Below are positions 1 to 5,651 of a stretch of 5,837 nucleotides of DNA, piece after piece. The position numbers and the translations under genes are program-made. The stretch is from Steroidobacteraceae bacterium (lineage in GTDB: Bacteria; Pseudomonadota; Gammaproteobacteria; Steroidobacterales; Steroidobacteraceae). The stretch's first letter is position 1. Each line of letters opens with the position of its first letter. The DNA lies in the NCBI GenBank assembly GCA_013044085.1, contig JABEVI010000053.1, positions 1 to 5,837 on the forward strand, in the 5' to 3' direction. The notes beneath the pieces were generated by a model. It was given only the letters and a program-made list of their open reading frames with translations, ran no database searches and was not told where the DNA came from.

Positions 1-277
1 CGTTTGCTCATCCTGCGGGCACGTCGAACACCTGTTCGGCAGCGGCGGCGGCGCGCGTATGGCGGCGGACTACGCCGTTGCGCTGCTCGGCGAACTGCCG
101 CTGGACGTGCGAATTCGTGAAGACGTGGACGGCGGCACCCCGACCGTCATCGCCGAACCGGGCAGCAAACGCGCCGCGGCCTATTTTTCGATGGCCCGCC
201 GGGCGGCCGCCCGGTTGTCGGTCCTCAACAAGGACTACAGCCGCGCGTTTCCGAAGATCACGGTCGAAGCGAGCTGA
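1..277 (+). CDS. mrp: Mrp/ApbC family iron-sulfur cluster carrier ATPase, C-terminal part (5' end outside the window)
   Basis: Only the last 91 residues are present, read from base 2 in frame with the TGA at 275-277. Mrp/ApbC (Nbp35-type) proteins are cytoplasmic P-loop ATPases that bind a [4Fe-4S] cluster at a dimer interface and pass it to apo-proteins. The fragment opens with the family's cluster-binding CxxC (VCSSCGH, residues 2-5 of the fragment), followed by the typical LFGSGGGARMAADY stretch, then LLGELPLDVRIRE and GGTPTVIAEPGS, all characteristic of the C-terminal third. The tail with DYSRAFPKI matches a C-terminal extension that I recall from proteobacterial members. The P-loop and Walker B lie upstream and cannot be checked. 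The stop overlaps the dcd start by one base (TGATG), which suggests a shared transcript; an mrp-dcd neighbourhood is familiar from Pseudomonas-like genomes. The family call is secure, the full length unknown. Confidence 0.9.
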   Translation, partial: VCSSCGHVEHLFGSGGGARMAADYAVALLGELPLDVRIREDVDGGTPTVIAEPGSKRAAAYFSMARRAAARLSVLNKDYSRAFPKITVEAS

Positions 278-843
278 TGAGCATCAAGAGCGACCGCTGG
301 ATACGCCGCATGGCGGCGGGTCAGGGCATGATCGAGCCGTACTGTCCGGAACAGGTGCGCGTCGCCGCCGGCCAGAGAATCGTCTCCTACGGCACCTCGA
401 GCTACGGTTATGACGTTCGGTGCGCGGACGAATTCAAGATATTCACGAACATCAATTCAACGATCGTCGATCCGAAGAATTTCGACGAGAAGTCCTTCGT
501 CGATTTCAAGGGCCCGGTCTGCATCATCCCGCCGAATTCATTCGCGTTGGCGAGCACCGTCGAGTATTTCAGGATACCGCGCAGCGTGCTGACGGTTTGC
601 CTCGGCAAATCGACTTACGCGCGCTGCGGCATCATCGTCAACGTGACGCCGCTCGAGCCGGAATGGGAAGGCCACGTAACGCTCGAGTTCTCGAACACGA
701 CGCCGCTGCCGGCGAAGATCTACGCGAACGAAGGCGTCGCACAGATGCTGTTCTTCGAGTCCGACGAGGTCTGCGAGACCTCGTATCGCGATCGCGGTGG
801 CAAGTACCAGGGCCAGCGCGGAGTGACGCTGCCGAAGACCTGA
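277..843 (+). CDS. dcd: dCTP deaminase
   Basis: This 188-residue cytoplasmic enzyme deaminates dCTP to dUTP, feeding dUTPase and thymidylate synthase for dTTP synthesis; family members are homotrimers. The sequence is near-canonical throughout: SIKSDRWIRRMA at the N-terminus, SYGTSSYGYDVRCADEF (37-53), NFDEKSFVDFKG (68-79), IIPPNSFALA (83-92), the active-site segment CLGKSTYARCG (108-118), VTPLEPEWEGHVTLEFSNTTPLPAKI (123-148) and the C-terminal KYQGQRGVTLPKT. E137 in VTLEFSN aligns with the catalytic glutamate of the E. coli enzyme (E138), and R116 in the KSTYAR motif is kept. Length is as expected for the family (E. coli 193). The ATG start overlaps the mrp stop; there is no strong Shine-Dalgarno, so translation is probably coupled to mrp. 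The gene is intact. A bifunctional deaminase/dUTPase, as in some archaea, is less likely given the proteobacterial sequence type. Confidence 0.97.
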   Translation: MSIKSDRWIRRMAAGQGMIEPYCPEQVRVAAGQRIVSYGTSSYGYDVRCADEFKIFTNINSTIVDPKNFDEKSFVDFKGPVCIIPPNSFALASTVEYFRIPRSVLTVCLGKSTYARCGIIVNVTPLEPEWEGHVTLEFSNTTPLPAKIYANEGVAQMLFFESDEVCETSYRDRGGKYQGQRGVTLPKT

Positions 844-869
844 GCGGTCCCGCGGGTCGATGGTTCGAG

Positions 870-1574
870 TCAGCGCGACAGCCGTTGTATGCGCATGGCG
901 AATTCCGTGTTGCCGCCGCGGGTGCGTATCGCTTGCACCGGAACGAAGCCGAGCGATGGTGCGAACCACATCGTCAGCACGCGGTCTCCCCCTGGTCGCC
1001 GGCTCGTGACGACCATCGTCGCGAGCTCGCCGAGGGCGGTGTGGATGCGGGCTTCACCGACGAGCTGGTAGTCGAAATCCTTGATCTGATCCTTGTCGAT
1101 GATCCAGAACTTCGCCGGCAGCCTGCCTTCTCGCAGATCCTGCATGACCTGGATCTGGATGGACATGATGTCCTGAGTGCCGTCTTTCAGATCGAGATCC
1201 ACCGGCTTGCCGGAGACCGTGCCACTGACCCGCCCGCGGCGCCAGTCGAAGGCCAGGTGCATCCGTGTCGAGCCGTCATCGGCTTCATAGGTGTCGGGGC
1301 GGACGTCGGCACCTTCGACGGTGAGCCAGCTCTTCTGGACGACGTCATGCCGGTAGAAAAGGTGAAATATTCCGCGTGCACTGATTCGCCAGGTGTAGAT
1401 GAACTGGCCGGGGCCCGCGCCCTGCGTGAGCGACAGATCGCTCACGCCGACGCTGATGCTCTTCCATTGCGCCAGATAATGCGCCGCGAACGGCGCCGGG
1501 GCGGGCGGCCCGTTGGTCGCCGCCTGGGCGGTGCAACAGGTAAGTGCCGCGGCCATTGCCAGTCGTTTCATCAT
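870..1574 (-). CDS. DUF3108 family secreted protein of unknown function
   Basis: A 234-residue protein if started at the ATG at 1574-1572. That ATG overlaps the purN stop (ATGA) and has AGGA (1584-1581) six bases upstream. A longer reading frame back to 1679 would only add arginine-rich sequence lying inside purN. The N-terminus MMKRLAMAAALTCCTAQA is a clear signal peptide with probable signal peptidase I cleavage after AQA (about residue 18), so the protein should be periplasmic. The mature part is beta-rich and matches the DUF3108 pattern: a FAAHYLAQW start, GIFHLFYRHDVVQKSWLTVEG (68-88), VRPDTYEADDG (91-101), HLAFDWRRGRVSG (106-118), DIMSIQIQVMQDLREG (135-150) and a closing WFAPSLGFVPVQAIRTRGG (203-221). 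The molecular role of the family is unknown to me. Its position directly after purN is, as I recall, repeated in other gammaproteobacteria. It converges on dcd with 26 bp between the two stops. Confidence 0.82.
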   Translation of the reverse strand: MMKRLAMAAALTCCTAQAATNGPPAPAPFAAHYLAQWKSISVGVSDLSLTQGAGPGQFIYTWRISARGIFHLFYRHDVVQKSWLTVEGADVRPDTYEADDGSTRMHLAFDWRRGRVSGTVSGKPVDLDLKDGTQDIMSIQIQVMQDLREGRLPAKFWIIDKDQIKDFDYQLVGEARIHTALGELATMVVTSRRPGGDRVLTMWFAPSLGFVPVQAIRTRGGNTEFAMRIQRLSR

Positions 1575-2251
1575 GCCGCGTCCTGCCCGCCATCGAATTG
1601 CGCCAGCTGCAACGGGCTGGCGAGAGCGTGGCCGTCGAACCATGCCTTGCCGTCGCGGCAGGCGAGGCGTCCCTCGCAAACCCAGCGCGCCGCGAGCGGA
1701 TACAGCCGGTGCTCGAGCTCGAGGACCCGCGCGGCGAGCCGTGCCTCGTCCTCGCCGCGGCCGACATCGAGGCGTCCCTGCAGCACGGCGGGACCGGCGT
1801 CGAGCTGTGCGCTCACGAAGTGCACGGTCGCGCCGTGTTCGAGGTCGCCTTCGGCGAGGACGCGCCGGTGTGTGTGCAGCCCCGGGTATTTCGGCAACAG
1901 CGAGGGGTGGATGTTCAGTATGCGCCCGGCGAAGGCATCCACGAACGTCGGCGCAAGGATGCGCATGAAGCCGGCGAGCGCAATCAGGTCCGGGGCGCGG
2001 CGCCCGACCTCGGCGGCCAGTTCTGCGGCGTAAGAATCGCGGTTGCCGTTTGGGCGCGGCGCGATTACCCCGGTCTCGATGCCCAGATCGCCTGCGGTCG
2101 CGAGTCCAGGCGCTTGCGGCCCATCGGCGAGCACGGCCACGACCTGGTAGGGGCTGTTCGTCTCGCGGCCGCTCTCCACCAGGGCGCGCATGTTCGAGCC
2201 GCGCCCGGAGATGAGCACCACGACGCGCCTTTGCGTGTGGGCCGCGCTCAC
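1571..2251 (-). CDS. purN: phosphoribosylglycinamide formyltransferase 1
   Basis: A 226-residue cytoplasmic enzyme (E. coli 212) that transfers a formyl group from 10-formyl-THF to GAR, giving FGAR, the third step of de novo purine synthesis. Visible motifs are the phosphate-binding loop SGRGSN (15-20), the folate-site FMRIL (95-99), the catalytic ILNIHPSLLPKYPG (111-124; N113 and H115) and FVSAQLDAGPAVLQ (145-158; D151 is the third catalytic residue). LHTHRRVLAEGDLEHGATVHF between them is typical of the family. The chosen start is GTG at 2251-2249, which overlaps the purM stop as GTGA and has no evident Shine-Dalgarno. Another GTG at 2221, six bases after an AAGG, would shorten the protein by ten residues, to just before VLISG. 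The stop overlaps the DUF3108 start (ATGA). The C-terminus is about ten residues longer than usual, ending FDGGQDAA, and is probably unimportant. It is co-expressed with purM, which catalyses a nearby step of the same pathway. Confidence 0.96.
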   Translation of the reverse strand: MSAAHTQRRVVVLISGRGSNMRALVESGRETNSPYQVVAVLADGPQAPGLATAGDLGIETGVIAPRPNGNRDSYAAELAAEVGRRAPDLIALAGFMRILAPTFVDAFAGRILNIHPSLLPKYPGLHTHRRVLAEGDLEHGATVHFVSAQLDAGPAVLQGRLDVGRGEDEARLAARVLELEHRLYPLAARWVCEGRLACRDGKAWFDGHALASPLQLAQFDGGQDAA

Positions 2252-3279
2252 GCGATCACGACGCCGCGCCCGCCGAGCCGCACCTCGCCGATCAGGGTCG
2301 CCGCCTCGCCCGCCGCGCGCAAACTCGCGAGCGCCCGATCGGCATCCTCGGCGGCCACGTGTACGGTCATGCCGATGCCGCAGTTGAATACCCGCAGCAT
2401 CTCGGACTCCTCGACGTTACCCTGGGACTGCAGCCAGTCGAACAAGGGATCGCGCGGCCAGGCCGCCCGATCGAGCACGATCTCCATGCCCTCGGGCAGC
2501 ACCCGCGGCAGATTCTCCACCAGGCCGCCGCCGGTCACATGGGCCATGGCATGCACCGGCACCTGACGCAGCAATTCGAGCAAGGGGCGCACGTAGATGC
2601 GCGTCGGCGCCAGCAGCCGGTCGATCAGTGCGGTGCCCTCGAGATCGGCGTCGAGGTCCGCGCCGCTGCGTTCCAGAATCCTGCGGATCAGGGAGAACCC
2701 GTTCGAATGCGCGCCGGAGGAGGCGAGCCCTATCACGACGTCACCGGCCCGGGTCGCGCTTCCATCGATGATCGCATCCTTCTCTACGATGCCGACGCAG
2801 AACCCCGCCAGATCGTAGTCGCCGCCGTGGTACATGCCGGGCATCTCGGCAGTCTCGCCGCCGACGAGTGCGCAACCGGCCTGCACGCAGCCGGCGGCGA
2901 TGCCGGCGATCAGCCGTTCGCCGGCATTCACGTCGAGCTTTCCGGTGGCGTAATAGTCGAGGAAGAACAGCGGTTCGGCGCCTTGCACCACGACGTCGTT
3001 CACACACATCGCGACCAGGTCGATGCCAACGGTGTCCGGGCGGTCGCAATCGATTGCGAGTCGCAGCTTCGTGCCGACTCCATCGGTGCCGGACACGAGC
3101 ACCGGTCGTCGGTACCGGTCGAGCGGCACCTCGACGAGCGCGCCGAATCCGCCGATCCCGCCGAGCACCTCGCGTCGCAAAGTGCGGCGCACGTGCGGTT
3201 TGATCCGTTCGACGAGCTCGTCACCGGCATCGATGTCGACGCCGGCGTCGCGATAAGTCACGGGCGCTCGTTCGGTCAT
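2248..3279 (-). CDS. purM: phosphoribosylformylglycinamidine cyclo-ligase (AIR synthetase)
   Basis: A 343-residue enzyme (E. coli 345) that closes the imidazole ring of FGAM using ATP to give AIR, the fifth step of purine synthesis in the cytoplasm. All hallmarks are present in order: TYRDAGVDIDAGDELV (8-23), GGIGGFGAL (40-48), the ATP/phosphate loop SGTDGVGTKL (63-72), GIDLVAMCVNDVVVQGAEP (85-103), FFLDYYATGKLD (105-116), GGETAEMPGMYHG (140-152), SSGAHSNGFSL (187-197), LLAPTRIYV (222-230), HVTGGGLVENLPRVLP (247-262) and FNCGIGM (298-304). The ATG at 3279-3277 is chosen over an in-frame TTG at 3300 because AAGGA (3290-3286) stands six bases before it and the resulting length fits the family. 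It is the first gene of the purM-purN-DUF3108 unit, reading away from the DUF2066 gene. I saw no palindromic PurR-type operator upstream. The gene is intact. Confidence 0.97.
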   Translation of the reverse strand: MTERAPVTYRDAGVDIDAGDELVERIKPHVRRTLRREVLGGIGGFGALVEVPLDRYRRPVLVSGTDGVGTKLRLAIDCDRPDTVGIDLVAMCVNDVVVQGAEPLFFLDYYATGKLDVNAGERLIAGIAAGCVQAGCALVGGETAEMPGMYHGGDYDLAGFCVGIVEKDAIIDGSATRAGDVVIGLASSGAHSNGFSLIRRILERSGADLDADLEGTALIDRLLAPTRIYVRPLLELLRQVPVHAMAHVTGGGLVENLPRVLPEGMEIVLDRAAWPRDPLFDWLQSQGNVEESEMLRVFNCGIGMTVHVAAEDADRALASLRAAGEAATLIGEVRLGGRGVVIA

Positions 3280-3285
3280 GTGGCT

Positions 3286-3290
3286 TCCTT
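3286..3290 (-). promoter_or_regulatory. Shine-Dalgarno of purM
   Basis: On the minus strand GAAGGAAG precedes the ATG at 3279, with AAGGA six bases away. It is the strongest ribosome binding site in the window and decides the purM start in favour of ATG over the upstream TTG at 3300, which would place this site inside the coding region. Confidence 0.75.
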
Positions 3291-3333
3291 CAGCACGCAA
3301 GCGGGTGAGCCGGCGCGGCGGGCCGGCATGCTG

Positions 3334-3342
3334 TGGTATTTT
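3334..3342 (+). promoter_or_regulatory. possible extended -10 promoter for the DUF2066-CDP-alcohol-hda operon
   Basis: TGGTATTTT fits the extended -10 form TG-N-TATAAT with four of six hexamer matches. It lies in the only AT-rich patch of the 98-bp divergent intergenic region. No convincing -35 hexamer is visible about 17 bases upstream, which extended -10 promoters can tolerate. Transcription would begin near 3349, giving about 29 bases of leader before the ATG at 3378. This conflicts with use of the alternative GTG start at 3360, because the GAGGG preceding that start would sit at the transcript's very 5' end. Assigned by eye only. Confidence 0.33.
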
Positions 3343-3343
3343 A
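3338..3343 (-). promoter_or_regulatory. possible -10 box of the purM operon
   Basis: On the minus strand this reads TAAAAT, five of six matches to TATAAT, preceded by GTG. A transcript starting about seven bases downstream would carry a leader of roughly 50 bases to the purM ATG at 3279. The -35 position holds only a poor match (ACAGCA). It overlaps the plus-strand candidate almost completely, so the two polymerase sites would be mutually exclusive. Tentative. Confidence 0.33.
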
Positions 3344-3377
3344 CACGAGGGTTGAGCCCGTGCTGTGCGATCGGAAC

Positions 3378-4406
3378 ATGATTCGAAACCGACAATCTTG
3401 CTCTGCTTTGTACCTGCGTCTGCTGTGGGCGGCGATCTGCCTGCTGGGTGGCGTATGGCATGCGCGGTCGGCGTCGGCCGAGGCGCAGGAGAACCTCTAC
3501 CAAGTCGCGGTGCCGGTGACCGATCGCTCCGACGCGAGCCGTGAGGCGGGTTTCCAGGCGGCGATGAAGGTCGTCTTGATTCGCGTCACCGGCAGACTCT
3601 CGGCCGGTAACGATGCCGCCTATTCGGGCCTGGTCACGGCCGCGGACCGTTACGTTCAGCAGTACCGCTATGCACCGGACGGCCGCCTCGTCGTCGGATT
3701 CGACGGGGGCGCGGTCGAGCGCTGGCTGGCCGCGGCGGGCGCGCCGGTCTGGGGGCGCACGCGACCGGTGACGTTCGTGCTGCTGACGGTGGCAAACGGC
3801 CCATCGGTGAGCGTGATCACCCGCAAGGACACTTCGGACCTGAAAGCGGCGATCGACGCGCAGGCCGATGAGCGCGGGATCGTGCTCGAGTGGCCTGGTG
3901 CGCAGGAGTTGCAGACCGACGGTCTGGCCGGCGCGGCGATTCTTCAGGCCGATCCCCGCACGCTCGCGGCGATCGCCAAACGACAGGGCGCCGATGCGCT
4001 GCTGATCGGACATGCGGGCGACTCGAGCGCGACGGCCGAGGTGCAGTGGCTGTTTCAGTTTCAGACCCAGGACAGCCAGACCGACGGCACGGTCGCCGGG
4101 GTGAATCTGGCCGCGGACAGTTACGCGGCGATTTACGCGGTCAGCGGCGCTTATACGCCGGTGGATGTCGACGTGGACGGCATCAAGAACCTCAGCGCCT
4201 ATGCGAGCGTTCAGAAGCTGTTCGAGTCGATGACGCCGGTATCGCACGTCGCGGTGCTGGCCCTGCACGGGGACACCGTGCGCTTCGAACTCGACGCCCG
4301 CGGTGGTGCGGTACCGCTCGAGCGTACGCTGGCGTTGAGCGGTCAGCTGCAATTGGAGTCGGCGACGGGCCCGGCGGGCGTCCTGCGCTTTCACTTGCGC
4401 CGCTAA
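3378..4406 (+). CDS. DUF2066 family exported protein of unknown function
   Basis: A 342-residue protein from the ATG at 3378. The N-terminus has a positively charged start (MIRNRQ), a hydrophobic core LLWAAICLLGGVW (15-27) and a likely signal peptidase I site after SASA (about residue 34), so it is expected in the periplasm. The mature part begins with the DUF2066 hallmark NLYQVAVPVTDRSDASREAG (39-58) followed by MKVVLIRVTGR, and contains KRQGADALLIGHAG in the middle, also typical of the family. The biochemical role is unknown to me. In Pseudomonas-like genomes a DUF2066 gene lies between purM and hda, as it does here apart from one inserted gene. The start is uncertain: a GTG at 3360 has a better-spaced GAGGG and would add six residues, and the frame is open back to a GTG at 3333. 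The stop is four bases before the next ATG, so it is the first gene of a three-gene operon. Confidence 0.8.
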   Translation: MIRNRQSCSALYLRLLWAAICLLGGVWHARSASAEAQENLYQVAVPVTDRSDASREAGFQAAMKVVLIRVTGRLSAGNDAAYSGLVTAADRYVQQYRYAPDGRLVVGFDGGAVERWLAAAGAPVWGRTRPVTFVLLTVANGPSVSVITRKDTSDLKAAIDAQADERGIVLEWPGAQELQTDGLAGAAILQADPRTLAAIAKRQGADALLIGHAGDSSATAEVQWLFQFQTQDSQTDGTVAGVNLAADSYAAIYAVSGAYTPVDVDVDGIKNLSAYASVQKLFESMTPVSHVAVLALHGDTVRFELDARGGAVPLERTLALSGQLQLESATGPAGVLRFHLRR

Positions 4407-4410
4407 CGCG

Positions 4411-4968
4411 ATGGGTGCCCGCCCGAGTGTGTGGCTGCGCCAACTGCCCAATCTGATCAGCGTGGGCCGTCTTGTGATGATTGCGCCGATCGCCGTGGCG
4501 CTCCTGCACCGGAACTGGCCGGTGGCGATCGCGATGTTCGGCATCGCCGCGCTCTCCGACGGGGCGGACGGCTTTCTCGCCAAGCGTTTCGGTTGGCAGT
4601 CGAATATCGGTGCATTGCTCGACCCGGCCGCGGACAAGCTGCTGGTGGCCTGCGTATTCGTGGTTCTCGCAGTGGGCGGCAGCGTGCCGCTTTGGCTGAT
4701 GGCGGCCGCGCTCGGCCGCGATCTGGTCATCGTCTGTGGGGCGCTCGCTTATCGGCTGCGTTTCGGTCCGCTTAAGGTACGGCCGAGCCTCGTCAGCAAG
4801 ATCAACACCCTGTGCCAGATGCTGTTCCTGCTCTGTGTCGTCGTCCGGCGCGAGATCGACCTGCCGCCGGCCTGGGTCGAGACCTCTCTCGGTGCATTGA
4901 CCTTTGCGACCATCAGCACAAGCGGCCTGGATTATGTCATCACCTACGGGTGCAGGGCCAAGACGTGA
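4411..4968 (+). CDS. CDP-alcohol phosphatidyltransferase family membrane protein (PgsA/cardiolipin synthase type)
   Basis: A 185-residue integral membrane enzyme of the class that replaces CMP in CDP-diacylglycerol with an alcohol. The defining motif DxxDGxxA(R/K)x8GxxxDxxxD is complete: D50, D53, G54, A57, K58, G67, D71 and D75, in SDGADGFLAKRFG and GALLDPAADK. These aspartates bind the divalent metal and CDP headgroup. The N-terminal LPNLISVGRLVMIAPIAVALL and the GRDLVIVCG (102-110) and SKINTLCQM (129-137) segments also match PgsA and eukaryotic-type cardiolipin synthases; several hydrophobic stretches fit about six membrane helices. Glycerol-3-phosphate (giving PGP) and phosphatidylglycerol (giving cardiolipin) are both possible acceptors; the sequence alone does not decide, so no symbol is given. 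There is no clear Shine-Dalgarno, and the start lies four bases after the DUF2066 stop. Its TGA overlaps the hda GTG start (GTGA), so translation is probably coupled to both neighbours. Confidence 0.9.
   Translation: MGARPSVWLRQLPNLISVGRLVMIAPIAVALLHRNWPVAIAMFGIAALSDGADGFLAKRFGWQSNIGALLDPAADKLLVACVFVVLAVGGSVPLWLMAAALGRDLVIVCGALAYRLRFGPLKVRPSLVSKINTLCQMLFLLCVVVRREIDLPPAWVETSLGALTFATISTSGLDYVITYGCRAKT
4954..4957 (+). promoter_or_regulatory. Shine-Dalgarno of hda inside the upstream gene
   Basis: AGGG lies seven bases before the GTG at 4965, within the last codons of the phosphatidyltransferase gene. It supports GTG as the hda start, since the next residues RQLPL immediately give the conserved clamp-binding N-terminus. 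Confidence 0.55.
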
Positions 4969-5651
4969 GGCAGCTGCCGCTCGGGGTCAAGCTGCGCGAC
5001 GAGGCGACGTTCGAGAACTTCGTGGTCGGCCGCAACGCCGAACTCATCGCCGCGCTCGCCGACGGGCACGCACCGGTCGTCTGGCTCTGGGGGCCGAGCG
5101 GCTCGGGGAAGACGCATTTGTTGCAGGCCACGTGTGCCGTCGTCGGCGGGGCGGCGGCCTATCTGCCTCTCGGCGAGGGCGCTCTGCTGCCGCCACAGGC
5201 ACTCGCCGGCTACGAAACCTCCGGGCTTCTGTGCCTCGACGATGCCGATTCGGTTGCCGGTGATTTGACCTGGGAGGCGGCGCTGTTCGAACTTTATAAC
5301 GCCTGTGCCGACCTGCATACGCGGGTGATCTTCGCCTCCCGCTCCGCACCGCGCGCGCTGGGCTGGGCGCTTGCGGACTGGCGCTCGCGCGCGTCCGCCG
5401 GCGTCGTCTACCAGTTGTACGAACTCGACGAGGCCGGTCGCGTCGAGGCGCTGCGCCGGCGCGCGGCGCGACGAGGTATCGAGCTGCCGGTGGAGACGGT
5501 CGAGTATCTGATGAAGCGCACCGCGCGGGATCTGCGCTCCCTATTGGCGGTACTCGACGCCTTGGACGACGCTTCGCTCGCGGCGCAACGGCGCCTGACC
5601 GTGCCGTTCATACGCTCGGCGCTCGAGAAATTCGCAGATACGCCACCATAG
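4965..5651 (+). CDS. hda: DnaA regulatory inactivator Hda
   Basis: A 228-residue AAA+ protein homologous to DnaA domain III. With the DNA-loaded sliding clamp it stimulates ATP hydrolysis by DnaA (RIDA), preventing re-initiation of replication. Starting at GTG 4965, the protein opens with the clamp-binding element QLPLGV (3-8), then LRDEATFENFVVGRN (10-24). Walker A is GPSGSGKTH (43-51), Walker B is LLCLDDAD (88-95), a sensor 1 segment is VIFASRSAP (121-129), the arginine-finger region is DWRSRAS (138-144; R142 is the likely finger) and sensor 2 is TARDLRSLLAVLD (186-198). The C-terminal AQRRLTVPFIRSAL resembles the E. coli AQRKLTIPFVKEIL. Unlike E. coli Hda, as I remember it (GAGRS), the P-loop lysine-threonine is intact. 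No DnaA domain IV helix-turn-helix follows, which excludes DnaA itself. The start overlaps the upstream stop (GTGA), and the last 44 bases overlap the convergent DUF2069 gene. Confidence 0.93.
   Translation: MRQLPLGVKLRDEATFENFVVGRNAELIAALADGHAPVVWLWGPSGSGKTHLLQATCAVVGGAAAYLPLGEGALLPPQALAGYETSGLLCLDDADSVAGDLTWEAALFELYNACADLHTRVIFASRSAPRALGWALADWRSRASAGVVYQLYELDEAGRVEALRRRAARRGIELPVETVEYLMKRTARDLRSLLAVLDALDDASLAAQRRLTVPFIRSALEKFADTPP

Noticed and set aside
837..870. Inverted repeat at the end of dcd as an intrinsic terminator
   Set aside because: The stem is only about four base pairs and no T-rich tract follows in either direction.
1513..1574. Possible lipoprotein signal (LTCC) in the DUF3108 protein
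   Set aside because: The residue before the candidate cysteine is T or C rather than G, A or S, and a good signal peptidase I site (AQA) follows at once.
420..2033. A 537-codon open frame on the plus strand spanning dcd, the DUF3108 gene and purN
   Set aside because: It crosses three well-identified genes in other frames or strands, has no recognisable domain and is rich in arginine and alanine as expected of shadow frames in high-GC DNA.
3280..3300. TTG at 3300 as the purM start
   Set aside because: It would place the strong AAGGA site inside the gene and add seven residues not found in the usual family N-terminus.
2359..3381. A 340-codon open frame on the plus strand opposite purM
   Set aside because: It is the mirror of the strongly conserved purM gene. 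The translated product (histidine- and glycine-rich) resembles no family I know.
3276..4730. A 484-codon open frame on the minus strand opposite the DUF2066 and phosphatidyltransferase genes
   Set aside because: Its product is low-complexity and arginine-rich with no known motif, and both genes on the other strand have clear family signatures.
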